Assembly: GCA_964019425.1 (NCBI GenBank)
Contig: OZ025867.1
Location: 62,001-126,000, forward strand
Length of the DNA stretch: 64,000 nt
From: Flectonema sp. DT1601
Taxonomy: Eukaryota > Euglenozoa > Diplonemea > Diplonemida > Diplonemidae
Reading direction: 5' to 3'
Below are positions 43,873 through 54,884 of this stretch, in pieces. The notes beneath the pieces are model-generated. The model was not told the origin of the DNA. It worked only from the letters and a program-made list of their open reading frames with translations, and did not search any database. Within the stretch, counting starts at the first letter, position 1. The number at the start of each line of letters is the position of its first letter. Both the position numbers and the translations under genes were made by a program.

Positions 43873-44010
43873 TTTTTTTTTATTTTATATTCTTTTATTT
43901 ATTTTTTAAAGAAAAAAACAATCAGTTTAGCGTCTTGACCAGGACGGAAAATAGAAATTAGTCGACAAAGTCGATCGATAAAAACAATGATAACATTGTT
44001 TATTCCTTGA

Positions 44011-44502
44011 TTGGCTTGCGATGAGAGAGTTGGTTTTCAACATCAGATATGTTAGATCTGCTCTGAATCCTGCAGACGGTCCTTCAAGGACTTCCTATGG
44101 GCAGCTGTCATCTGAAAAACTCCGGTCTCGAGTCATACAAGCGGTGGGGTTGTTCTTCCGCACTTAATTTCATAGTTTACCTTTGATTTTATAACTTCAC
44201 ACAGGGTACTATGAACGATGAGAGATCTAGTGGGATCACTCAGGGTCTAGTAGAGACCACCAATGTTGTGCGTTGATAGGCAAGGTGACCAACCTTGACA
44301 TTCTTTCTTTTCTCTCCTGTTGTGACAAGCACAAAATACACACACAGCTTACAGTGTGTTCTTTGTGTATGTTTTCTTCAGGTGTGAGTAGTTTTTTTGT
44401 TCTTGCTCTTCAGGGAGGGCCTTAGCCAAAAGCTAACAGTCCAAATCTCACCTGGTAACTCAACTCTTTATTCAGGTGCTGTACAGACATAGAAAGCAAA
44501 TT
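44011..44502. other. Unassigned spacer
   Basis: Mixed-composition sequence between the two satellites. No open frame of note and no recognised repeat. Confidence 0.35.
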
Positions 44503-45377
44503 ACTAAAAAAAGCTAAAAAAAGCTAAAAAAAGCTAAAAAAAGCTAAAAAAAGCTAAAAAAAGCCTAAAAAAAGCTAAAAAAAAGCTAAAAAAAGCTAAA
44601 AAAAAGCTAAAAAAAGCTAAAAAAAAGCTAAAAAAAAGCTAAAAAAAGCTAAAAAAAAGCTAAAAAAAGCTAAAAAAAAGCTAAAAAAAAGCTAAAAAAA
44701 AGCTAAAAAAAAGCTAAAAAAAGCTAAAAAAAGCTAAAAAAAAGCTAAAAAAAAGCTAAAAAAAAGCTAAAAAAAAGCTAAAAAAAAGCTAAAAAAAAGC
44801 TAAAAAAAGCTAAAAAAAAGCTAAAAAAAAGCTAAAAAAAGCTAAAAAAAAGCTAAAAAAAGCTAAAAAAAAGCTAAAAAAAAGCTAAAAAAAAGCTAAA
44901 AAAAAGCTAAAAAAAGCTAAAAAAAGCTAAAAAAAAGCTAAAAAAAAGCTAAAAAAAAGCTAAAAAAAAGCTAAAAAAAAGCTAAAAAAAAGCTAAAAAA
45001 AGCTAAAAAAAAGCTAAAAAAAAGCTAAAAAAAAGCTAAAAAAAAGCTAAAAAAAGCTAAAAAAAAGCTAAAAAAAGCTAAAAAAAAGCTAAAAAAAAGC
45101 TAAAAAAAAGCTAAAAAAAAGCTAAAAAAAAGCTAAAAAAAGCTAAAAAAAAGCTAAAAAAAAGCTAAAAAAAAGCTAAAAAAAGCTAAAAAAAAGCTAA
45201 AAAAAGCTAAAAAAAAGCTAAAAAAAAGCTAAAAAAAAGCTAAAAAAAAGCTAAAAAAAAGCTAAAAAAAAGCTAAAAAAAAGCTAAAAAAAAGCTAAAA
45301 AAAAGCTAAAAAAAAGCTAAAAAAAAGCTAAAAAAAGCTAAAAAAAAGCTAAAAAAAGCTAGCTTTAGCTTTTTAGA
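44503..45377 (+). repeat. Phased A-tract minisatellite (AGCTAAAAAA/A)n
   Basis: About 80 units of GCT plus 7 or 8 A, so the period alternates between 10 and 11 bp. The array ends in an inverted motif (AGCTAGCTTTAGCTTTTTAG). A-tracts repeated once per helical turn are the textbook design for intrinsically curved DNA. No coding function is possible. Confidence 0.95.
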
Positions 45378-45382
45378 CAAGT

Positions 45383-45547
45383 ATGCTGTACTTCTTCATA
45401 CGTGGGAATCGGTCGTTTGCTTACTGGCTTCGCACATTCTTGCAGCGCAACAAGTACTCACAGCACACCGGCACCAACGGTACCATCCTGCTTGTGCGAG
45501 TTCCACATGAGAACATTGATGTTGACACACCATCGTTAAGACAGTAG
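45383..45547 (+). CDS. Short protein-like frame, unknown
   Basis: A 54-residue frame beginning MLYFFIRGNRSFAYWLRTF and ending in a DVDTPSLRQ tail has normal protein composition, unlike the satellite next to it. The segment SQHTGTNGTI recurs as AQHTSTNSTI in the frame at 45576-45851, so the two share a duplicated piece. It may be a remnant of a gene or mobile element. Confidence 0.25.
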   Translation: MLYFFIRGNRSFAYWLRTFLQRNKYSQHTGTNGTILLVRVPHENIDVDTPSLRQ

Positions 45548-45575
45548 AGAACAGAACAGAACAGTCTGAACAAGA

Positions 45576-45851
45576 ATGAGCCCCTCAGTGATTAAACCCA
45601 CCGCACACGCCATGCGCCGGTCCAAAGTCCGGAACCTCACCACAAGCGATGGTCAGGAAGGGCGATGGGTCACTGGGCACAAGCGATGCCCATTTAGTTG
45701 TCAAAGTGACATGTATGGCAAACTGAACAGGTTTGACATCGCACAGCACACCAGCACCAACAGTACCATCTGGATATCACTCACTTTTTTCACTAGAATT
45801 CACACATTTTCACAGGATTTCACTACCAGAAAGCAGCAAAAAATTAAGTGA
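45576..45851 (+). CDS. Hypothetical short protein
   Basis: A 91-residue frame from ATG 45576. It includes AQHTSTNSTI, related to the frame just upstream. No family is recognised. A small AAAAATCGTGAA repeat follows at about 45849-45902. It could be part of a decayed element. Confidence 0.25.
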   Translation: MSPSVIKPTAHAMRRSKVRNLTTSDGQEGRWVTGHKRCPFSCQSDMYGKLNRFDIAQHTSTNSTIWISLTFFTRIHTFSQDFTTRKQQKIK

Positions 45852-46003
45852 AAAATCGTGAAAAATCGTGAATTTTCGTGTAGCAAAGTGAAAAATCGTG
45901 AACACCTCCACCCTGCCGATCGCCTCACCAGGGGTTTTAGGGGCACCTAACAATCAGATCGTTCACTAGCCTTAGGCCGTTCGATCCTATGCTGCAAATC
46001 TGA

Positions 46004-46312
46004 ATGCATGCAGCTGAGTGGCGAAAGAGTGGTGGTAGAAGACTATCGTTTCCTGAGTTCATTTTAAAATTGTCATCGCAGACTGATGATATAGATAATA
46101 AATTATTTGCATTGTTGTTCGATGAAACACATGGCAATGACATAACAGATAACAAATCAAAAGTTAAATTGGGTGCCAAGGTAGCAGATAAATCTGATGC
46201 AGTTGTTAGGGTCGATGATGAACCCGGTGATAAGACGGATACGAAACTGAAGAGAAAGGTGATAACGAAACGGAGGATGAAGACGAGACAGAACTACTAT
46301 GTGTCTCATTAG
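46004..46312 (+). CDS. Hypothetical charged protein
   Basis: A 102-residue frame, rich in Asp, Lys and Thr (DDIDNKLFALLFDET, later VVRVDDEPGDKTDTKLKRK). Towards the end another frame becomes equally protein-like (DNETEDEDETELL), so an intron, a frameshift or pseudogene decay is possible. No motif recognised. Confidence 0.35.
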   Translation: MHAAEWRKSGGRRLSFPEFILKLSSQTDDIDNKLFALLFDETHGNDITDNKSKVKLGAKVADKSDAVVRVDDEPGDKTDTKLKRKVITKRRMKTRQNYYVSH

Positions 46313-46528
46313 TATTAGGGGTTGGGTAAGAAATAGTTCTTTCTTCTTCTACAAATAAACTTTGTAACAAACACAGACAAGCGGTCACAGTGGCCTGAGA
46401 GATGCATTTCATTTCCGCAAACGGTCTCTGTATAAAATAACCCGAGAGCAACAAATTGGTTTGCACCATTACTTCTTTGTTTCTTTCTCACCGCTCGCCG
46501 CAGTCACACAGAGCGGTATCGATTGGAG

Positions 46529-46666
46529 ATGATGGATGAAGACGCTCCATGGCAATGTGGAAAGGGAAGGCCGATCTCAAAAAGATTGCCTATATCCCCT
46601 GCACCACACCACACAAAACTAAAAAAAAAGAAAGACCGACCTGACCGACTGACTTTGACAATGTGA
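46529..46666 (+). CDS. Possible small ORF
   Basis: A 45-residue frame (MMDEDAPWQCGKGRPISKRL, then a Lys-rich tail). A pyrimidine-rich acceptor (GCTCGCCGCAG ending 46502) lies 26 nt before its ATG, as for other genes here. It is too short to be sure. Confidence 0.25.
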   Translation: MMDEDAPWQCGKGRPISKRLPISPAPHHTKLKKKKDRPDRLTLTM

Positions 46667-46857
46667 CGTTGATGATGATGATAACTAGAACTTCGATGTC
46701 GATATATTTGCAGTTTGGGCATTCCTTGATGTAAGCCCTGTTTTATATTCTGTATTCTGTTGCTCTCTTTGTGCTAAGAAAGAAGTTTGTAGCAACCTGT
46801 TAGTGCCTCTTTTTCATAATTTCTTCATTCCACTCATGCAGTTGCGCAACACACAAT

Positions 46858-48005
46858 ATGTTGGCTACCTGTCAGGTGTTTAATAAATGCTTGTGTCCTG
46901 ATACACGACCATCACCCATATTTTTACTGTTTTCGGTGTTGTTGAATAGTGTTAGTTTGACATATGCTGTAATTGGGTTGAATGCAGAGAAAGATGGAAT
47001 CGGAGGAAATCCGGACACCTGGTTGGCCGTTATGGCTGGTATTACTGGAGTTAACGTTCTATTTGCGGTGTACTTATACTACAGATTTAATACCTTAACG
47101 TTCGGGGGTGAAAGTGTCAACGAGAGAATGTCTCCGTGGAATGCTGCTGTTCAGCTACTCATGTATGATATCGGTATGTGTGTTACTTTTTTTTTTTACC
47201 TTGATACCTAGATTTATACATATGGTTAAATAATCTCAAAACAGGGGTATTTCTCTACATCTTGATTTTAATTTTTATTTTAATATGGTCATTCATAATG
47301 TCTAATTTTGAGTGCAAAGTCGCTTGTGATGATAAACACGATGCCATGAGCAACAGCAGAACGGCACAATTTTTGTATGTTTTCTTGGGGTGTTTCGTAG
47401 TCGCATTTAGTCTTTTCACGCAATGTTGTAAGGAACCAAGACATCAAAGGGTGACAGTTGTTACTTATGGAAATAGTGGTCAGCAGAGTAATTCCAGCGG
47501 TCAGACATTACAACAGAATGCTTCACGGGTTGGGACGGCAGTAGGTGCAGCAATGGGAAAAGGTGTCGGTGCAATGAAGGGTGTTCTAGGTAGTTCTCAA
47601 GCAGCAAGTCAGCCGCCACCTAATTACCAAACACACCAACCAGCACCTCTGCAGTATCAACACCAACAACCACAATATACACAACAACAATGGTCTGCTC
47701 CAGCACCAGCACCAACCCCTCCAGCACCAACCCCTCCGGCGCCAACCCCTCCGGCGCCAACCCCTCCGGCGCCAACCCCTCCGGCGCCAACCCCTCCGGC
47801 ACCAGCACCAGTTTTACAACCGCAGTGCACACCTGCAGAGTACCCTCCGGCAGCTGTTAATCAATATAGCGCCCCTGCTCCTTCGGCACCCCCAGCAAAT
47901 GAGCAACCCCCTCAACAGCAAACTGCTTCAGAAAAGGTTGGCACTGCAGTAGGAAGCGCATTAGGAAAGGGTCTCGGTGCCCTTAAGGGTCTAACAAAGA
48001 AATAA
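46858..48005 (+). CDS. Tetraspan membrane protein with Pro-rich tail and glycine zippers
   Basis: Exons are 46858-47173 and 47245-48005 (358 aa), with a 71-nt GTATGT...AAAACAG intron joining MYDIG to VFLYILIL. Four hydrophobic spans (about residues 22-42, 58-78, 104-125, 147-168) occupy the first half, as in MARVEL/synaptogyrin-type vesicle proteins, although I see no diagnostic motif. The cytosolic tail has two copies of a glycine-zipper helix (RVGTAVGAAMGKGVGAMKGV and KVGTAVGSALGKGLGALKGL) on either side of a Gln/Pro-rich stretch with APTPP repeats. Glycine zippers favour helix packing or membrane insertion. A role in membrane trafficking or membrane shaping is inferred. The ATG lies 16 nt after a CATGCAG acceptor. 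Confidence 0.82.
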
Positions 48006-48671
48006 TCTACTATTGTGGAGTTGGCTAAAATGTTGTGTCTTGCATGTGTGACTGAATAACCTGAACAGTATTTTAGAAACTATTGGTAGTGAACCGTCTG
48101 TTAACATGTGATAGTTTTTTCGGTTTTCTGTTTAATTTTCCCCCTTTTCAGTTTTATTTTGTACTGACACAGTTGGAGAAGCAAACCATTCAGATTGGGA
48201 GCCAATATTTATTATAGTCATGACTTGTTCCTCCTCGTGCGACAGGATTCTGTCTGCTGTTTAATGAAACCCGATGCTGATCTGAATGGTTTGTGTCTGT
48301 TCCTTCGTTCTTGTAATACCACGTGTAGAGTAATTACCGTGATGTTTCACTCAGTGATGTTTCTTAGGAAGAGGGGAAAAAAAAAAAAAAAAAAAAAAGA
48401 ATTTGTTTCTGCAGAGAAAACTGTTCACCAGTGGTGTTTATTGTTGGTAGTGTGAGTGAACAATTCACCTTTTTCAGGCAATGACGCAAACGAATAAAAA
48501 AAAAAAAAAAAAAAAAAATTCTGTTTTGGGATTGTGAGTTGTTCTAAACAAACTGATGTTACGAAACAACTAATCGGATTATTAGTTTACTTTTGTATTT
48601 TAGAAGTTTCTTTTAAGAACTTGTATAAAGTTATCACTCTTAACATAAGGAGGGAACCAAAAAAAAAGAAA
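48006..48671. other. Intergenic region with dispersed repeat
   Basis: It holds a repeat at 48161-48286 (GTACTGACACAGTTGGAGAA...ACCATTCAGATTGGGAGCC...GATCTGAA) that recurs at 52974-53102, and two A-runs (about 48377-48398 and 48497-48518). Confidence 0.6.
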
Positions 48672-51600
48672 ATGATGCTCGTGTTAGGAAGTATCATTTC
48701 ACTGTGTATCGCTACATGTCCGACTAGTAATTTGGCCTTTGTTGGGGATTCTCGTAACTTTAAAGTTGATCAAATGTGCAAAAATGAAAAATCAGTTCCG
48801 TCTGTGGAGGGTGTTCTATCTCCGACAGATTTCTATGACTACTACAGCGCTAGCTCTCATACAGGATTTGAGGTTCCAGGGAGATCGTTTGTGTTCCTTT
48901 ACAGGTTTGTATTGTATTCCATTTTTTTGATCTGAAAATTGAATAAAATTCAAAAAACAAAAACAACAACAACAGAAATCTAAATGAACCAGACAAACTA
49001 TCAATATTTTGGCTTCACGGATTCGATGGAAACGCTCAAGGAGTCGCCACTGTACATGCAAGGATTAGTGGTATTCCAAGTGGAGTCACAATCGCTCAAG
49101 CTGATGACAATTCTGCTGAATTCGGATGGTCGAACACACTCGACTGGGGTGTTGCCAGGCCCACTGGTGGAAATCCACCAGCATCACCTTACATTGCTGG
49201 GAGGTGGCACTTTAGGTCAAATACTGACGGAGGGGCTCTTGAAGGACTTCCTATGGATGAGACCTGGGAGTTAAAATTAGAAATAAAATTAGTCGAAGGG
49301 ATGAATGACTGGAGATTCTTCTTCGCTGACGGTAGTGATATGGTCCTAAACACATCAGAACCTTTGTACGTCAGATCAACAAAACCAAGCTCCAGTATCG
49401 AACCTTATCCTCTTCCATTAAGTACTCATACATATTGTACACTAGCTCATGACTCAACATCATCAAACCTGACATATGAATTCTCATGGGGAGATGGATT
49501 CCCACCTGTTACGGTGTCTAAGAAGCATAGTGAAGTTGCCTGTGCAGAACATGTGTTTTGTCATCCTGAGTTTGGGTGTTTTGGAGAGACTCCACGTAAC
49601 GTTACAGTAACTGTGACTAACGAATGTGGTGAAAAAATAGTGAAATCTTTTGCATCAGAACTTTCTCTTCCGACGAAGGAGGATATAAATCCTCGTTGTG
49701 CACCACCTCCAACTGATAGTCCGCCAACTGAATTACCAACGACTGAGATTCCATCAACAATGGCGCCCTCAACACTTGTGCCTACCAGCTTGCCTGCTGG
49801 GTCTACATTTGCTCCTGTTGCAGTACCTACTCTTGTTCCGACTGAGATACCGACTAGTAAACCTGTTGTGGTTCTTACATATTCTCCTGATACTCAAGCT
49901 CCTACTCGTATTATTCCAACAGCGATGCCCACTACGCCGGCACCCCCAACGGCGTGTGCCACCTTCTCTTGTGATAATTCCACAACATGTATTATTGATA
50001 ATATGCAACCAACGTGTACTCCTCGAGGTGGATGTCTTCCTGGAGGAGAGTTGTGTCCAGTCGGTACAATTTGTGGTCAGAGTTTAAAGTGTGAGTGTGA
50101 TCCAGCTATTAAGAAAGACTGTGAACTTCATGGTGTGATATGTAACCCAAATGAGGGTTCTCAAAATACCTGCGTTGAAGATATGTGTAGACAGTTTGTT
50201 TGGCCTCCAACTGGCTTAAAGTTTTGTTCAGAAGACACTGATTGTCCATCTACACAGAGCTGCACAGCCTGTACCGAAAACTGTGTATGCAATCAAATTA
50301 CAGGTAACAAAACTTGTGATGGCTCTTGTAGGCGGACCTGTGAAGATAATCTTTTCCCTTGTCCAAGTGACGGATCGACTCTTCAAAATGCTTCATGGTG
50401 TTGTATTCATAAACAGATTGGATGCACTGACTATAACTGTTTCGAAGGTGCTATCTCAACGTGGTATCAAGGTAAAAAAGATTACTGTTGTCAAAAGGTA
50501 AGTCGAGGATGTAATGCTCAAAGTGGTGTAATAAATTGTTACGATCCAATGCTTGAGTGGACATACAATGAAATCTCATATTGCTGTGGTCAGAAGAATA
50601 TTTACTGTCCTGTTCCTCCTCACAACTGCACAGATGAAGCCGCAGCAGTAAATTGGGATATTAACAAGAGACTATATTGCTGTTCTCAAGGTGTCGGATG
50701 TGATAAGTTTGAATGCCAGTGGGATGGCGCATCCCCAGCACCGTGGTCAGAAGAACAAAAAGACTGGTGCTGTAAAAATAAAGGCGAACGATGCACAACT
50801 CACACTGCAAAGTCCTGTTTAACCCTTGGCAATTGTGAATACAGTTGTCAGGATACTCCCCAAAACAGGAAGAACTGGCAACTAAAACATCGTCAGTACT
50901 GCTGTCTTCAATTTGGTATTGAATGCCAGTTGGATACGTCAATGCCTGATTGTTTTTCTGCCTCTGCTGCTCCAGGCTGGACAGCTCTTGAACAAAAACA
51001 CTGCTGCTTTGAACACGACGTTGGGTGTGGTGTGAACTGCTTTTCATCGGATCAAACTGCTCAACAGAAAAGTACCTGTTGTAGTGATAGAGGCATCGGT
51101 TGTCCTTTCAAGTTAACACTCCCTGAGAGGTATTTCAGTTTGAAGTACAGGTCAATGTGGGCCGTCGCTCGAAAGAATCCAATAAAGCTTTCAAGACAAC
51201 TTCTAACATCTCTTTACAAATCATCTGCTACTTTAACATCAGCGATGAATAATGCAGGAGGAGTAAATGTCACTATTTATTATGTTGGAACTCTAATGGC
51301 GGAGGGTAGGATACCAAAGTTTCCAACAGTCGGAGGGCAAGATGCTTGGGGATTTGCAGTTGATGCTTTGTGGGATACAATGGGAGCTATGAAGAAGTTA
51401 ACAACTACCAAGAGATCCATAACAACCCTCAACGAATATGTTCAACAAACATACGCAGCTGATGAAGACATCAGGGTTTTGTTTTCTGTTGATGGTGGGG
51501 AACAAACTGATCGCGATAATGTCATCTCAGAATTAAGATCCTCCTTACAAAATCCATCATCAGCCGCAGCATCAAACAACGAAGGCTTTAGCGTGATTTT

Positions 51601-51928
51601 ACTAGATGGTAACTTGACTGAAAATAAGCCTCCTCAAGTCGATACGCCTACCCCTGGTGATGGTGGGAACACCACTAATACTACAGCACCGTCAACCTTA
51701 TCACCGAAATCTTCTGATTCATTCCCTGTGTGGGCTCTTATTGTTATTATATTTGGTTCGTTGCTTGTATGTGGAGGTGTATATGCAATTTACAAAAAAA
51801 GAAGTAGTGATGACGGTGATGAGTCACACGATGATATGCAAATGGGATTTGCCGGAGTCTACAACGACATTGAGTGCGATGATAGAAACTCATGCTCTTC
51901 AAAAAGTTCATCACATGGTAATCTTTAA
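48672..51928 (+). CDS. Large type I surface protein with PKD-like and WCC-type cysteine modules
   Basis: Exons are 48672-48904 and 48976-51928 (1061 aa). A 71-nt GTTTGT...ACAACAG intron preserves the frame (FLYR to NLNEPDKL). In order: a signal peptide (MMLVLGSIISLCIATC), a beta-rich N-terminal domain, a PKD-like segment (YEFSWGDGFPPVTV), a Thr/Pro stalk likely O-glycosylated (about 315-405), and a cysteine-rich part with EGF-like spacing. Then come about seven modules of W...K..YCC...GC type (YNCFEGAISTW, KDYCCQK), a globular region, one membrane span (about 993-1014, ALIVIIFGSLLVCGGVYAIY) and a short acidic cytosolic tail. It is a cell-surface receptor or adhesin-like protein. The cysteine module is shared with the partial gene at 3-518. 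Confidence 0.85.
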
Positions 51929-52481
51929 TTAGTTTTCTTTTTTTGGGGTCAGAAGTATGAAAATACATACTCGCCCTGCTCCAATTCTTTAAATCACTGA
52001 CTCCTCTGCGATGAGTTTTGATACCACGAATCTTTCAATTATTTTTCTTCCCCGTTTTTTTTTTTAAACTCAATTGTTAATTTATTGTTATTTTTTTATT
52101 TTTATATTTAAATATTAGTTTATAGTTTTTTTTTTTCTTCTTCTTCCCCTTTTTTCTAATACAATATATGCATATCTTGGATTCCCACCCCCTTAAGTGG
52201 GGGTGGCGATGAATGTTTTTTTTCTTCTCTTTTTTTGTGAGTGTCGATTATGTAGTCTTACTTTAGGCAAGCTGTTCATCTTACAATACTATAGAGAAAC
52301 ATTGTACGGTTGGAGGCCCCCATTGGAGACAAATCTACGCGCACATTGATTCCAATCAAGTAAATGTTATTCAACCACGTAGAAATAGAGTTGTGTTTCT
52401 GAAGCTAAATAGAAATTTTCTCGTCTGGCCTGTGGGAAAAAAAAAAAAAAAAAAAAAAAAATAAAGGAAATTACTTTTTTG
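51929..52481. other. Intergenic region
   Basis: AT-rich with no gene seen. CCCCCTTAAGTGGGGG near 52188-52203 is a short perfect palindrome that could act at RNA level. Confidence 0.4.
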
Positions 52482-52934
52482 ATACTGTAAAGGGAAATAT
52501 TCTTGTGGGGAAAAACCCGCGAGTTTTTATTTTTTTTTCTAAATCCGCGAGAATATTTCCCCACGGGAATATTTCCTTGCAAGCATACTTTTTTTCCAGC
52601 CATTTTTTTGGTTCTTTTTTGTGAAGAAAATATGTGTGCTACGAAGGAAAGTTTCAGCAAAAATTATTTTTATTGTGCAGTATGGTAGTTTTTTATTGTG
52701 TTTGTTTGGTAAATAATGCTTTGTTCCACCAGACACTTGATGGAAGTGCAAAGATTTCTTAGATTCTTGATCAACTGACTGACTTTCACAAAAATCATCT
52801 GTGGCAGGGAAGTATTCTTGTGGGGAAAAACCCGCGAGTTTAAAAAAAAATCTCCAAATCCGCGAGAATATTTCCCCGCGAGAATATTTCCCCGCAAGAA
52901 TATTTCCCCACGAGAATATTTCCCTTTACAGTAT
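52482..52934. mobile_element. Foldback/MITE element with 29-bp TIRs
   Basis: ATACTGTAAAGGGAAATATT then CTTGTGGGG (52482-52510) is inverted at 52906-52934 with one mismatch. Internal arms repeat CCGCGAGAATATTTCCCC three to five times in inverted relation to AAAAACCCGCGAG. No coding capacity. A diverged shorter relative lies at 54170-54324. Confidence 0.85.
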
Positions 52935-52973
52935 GAAAAAATTGGGAAAAAATGACTACTTTTTTCTTTTTTT

Positions 52974-53102
52974 GTACCGACAAAGTCGGAGAACCATTCA
53001 GATTGAAAGCCGTTATTTCATTGTGATCAAAGTGACTTGTTTTCCCTCTCGTGTGAAAGAATTTTTGTTCTGTTCGATGAATATATAATAGGCTAATCTG
53101 AA
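52974..53102 (+). repeat. Dispersed repeat, second copy
   Basis: GTACCGACAAAGTCGGAGAA and ACCATTCAGATTGAAAGCC through CTAATCTGAA matches 48161-48286, diverged but collinear. Confidence 0.65.
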
Positions 53103-53158
53103 GTATTTTTTTCTTTCTTTTTTTTTCCCGATCTAAATCGACCCTGCAGTCGAGTTGT

Positions 53159-53192
<34 letters not shown>

Positions 53193-54169
53193 ACAAGTCA
53201 GTATAACAATATTCATATTAAAAATTAAATAACTTTTACTATGTGGAAGGAATTAAAATTGCAAAAAAAACAACAACAACAAACTACAACATATAGATGT
53301 TGCGTTTCAGTTTTTTTTTTTTTTTGAGTTGATATTACAAAGTAGTAATGATAAAGAAAAAGAAAAGAAACAATCCAACGAGAACTTCGGGCCTCTTATT
53401 AGGTGTTGGGTTAGTATTTAGTTTTCTCCCCCTTTTTTTTTTTTTCCTTACCCCGCAGTTTAAAGATACCTAACAGATCTTTTGGAGCAGTCAGAAGACC
53501 TAAAAGTGACCATCTCATTTGTGATTCTCACAGATTAGTATAGTCATTTGTTGCCCACTTTTTGTGTGGTTTCTTTTTCAAAGCCTTCCATATGCCTCTT
53601 CTCAGTATTAACTATTTGGACAAACTAGGGGCGAACGGCCACGTTCCGGGTTTTTTTAATTTTATTTTTAAAAGTTTCTTTCGTGTGTGATTAATTCATG
53701 AAGAAAGGTTTTATAAATTGGAATGGAAAGGATCTTTTTTTTTTTTTTTTTCCCCCGACTTATTAAACTCTGGGTAAGGTGGACAACACCGGGAATTAAT
53801 CCTCCAGATAAAGTTATGGTTTGGCCCCCTGAAGTTATCATCAGTTACAAACTTACTAATGCTAACTGTTGGTATCTCGTTCATTAATATTTATATGGGG
53901 AGGAGATTGTGTAAAATTAGTTAGTGGTAAAAAAAATAACCATGTTGATGGTCTCTTTGCTGAGAAGGGCAAACGCAATGCCTGACACGCGCAGTGTCCC
54001 TTACTTTCTTTGAAGAGGGCAGGTATGGGAGTGGTCCGAAGAAAGATTTGTTAATATCAGCCCAGAATCAACCCAAACTATTTGCTTGATTTCTTACGAT
54101 TTTTTGATTAATTTGATTATTATAATACTCACAATGACTACTAGTCGACGATTGAAAATTGGAGCTGAA
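53103..54169. other. Gene-free stretch
   Basis: AT-rich with an A-run at 53162-53190. I see no gene, RNA or further repeat. Confidence 0.4.
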
Positions 54170-54324
54170 TACTGCGAAGGGAAACAATTCTTGTGAGGAG
54201 TACGGGTTTTGTTCAACAATTTCCTTTTCAGGGAAATCGTTGTTTCCTTACTGAGGGGTTCGCTCCTTTTCCGAATGGCAATCTTGTGAAACTTAAATTC
54301 ACGAGAATAATTCCTTTTGCAGTA
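54170..54324. mobile_element. Short diverged relative of the 52482 foldback element
   Basis: TACTGCGAAGGGAAACAATT then CTTGTGA at the left is answered by TCACGAGAATAATTCC and TTTTGCAGTA at the right. This is the same terminal design as the element at 52482-52934, in about 155 bp. Confidence 0.6.
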
Positions 54325-54884
54325 CATCTTATTCTTTTTGCACCAAATTTGGCATACGCAACTCTTGAATTCTGTTGTCTCCGTTTTGTGTTATTTTGGT
54401 TTCGCTACTTCAATAGAGCAGCACAAGCATAATATCTGTCTGGGCAACACGATCTTTCCCTTTTCTTGTATGCATTTATCCCCTTTTTGTCTATATGTTA
54501 TGTTTGTGAACCTACGCTACTTTCCGGAAAAAAAAAAAAAAAGAAAAAGACAAAGGTTAAATAATAATTGTTTTGCTGGGTTAAAATCTGAAAAAAAAAA
54601 AAAAAAAAACACAGAAAGTCCCTTGCCAAATGAGTAAAAACATTTGAAAGAAATAAAATAAAAATGAGGCATCTTCCTGCTAATCCTTCTATCTATTCTA
54701 GAGGTGTGGCAAAACTAAGCTGATTGTCTCTTGAACATTTCGGTGGTACTACTTTGTATTAGCAAAATACTTTTATTAAAACAGGAAAATAAGAAAATAA
54801 TAACCCCCCTGTTGGCATTATAATTGAAGCGGAACAATTTATTTAATGTTTTTCACTACACAGTCTGGAATGATTAATAAATAA
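54325..54884. other. Intergenic region
   Basis: AT-rich with short A-runs and no gene seen. CACTACACAG ending at 54863 is the likely acceptor for the next gene. Confidence 0.4.

Larger units (their letters stand above)
41060..44010 (+). repeat. ~139-bp tandem array with insertions
   Basis: The landmark CAATCAGTTTAGCGTCTTGA starts at 41081, 41220, 41354, 41493, 41632, 43620 and 43919; a truncated unit starts near 43500. Each unit contains GTCGATCGAT and a palindrome CAATGATAACATTG, then a T-run. The array is split by a piggyBac element (41754-43489) and a 158-bp repeat (43715-43872). The left edge touches the right TIR of the transposon at 38865-41052. Confidence 0.9.
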
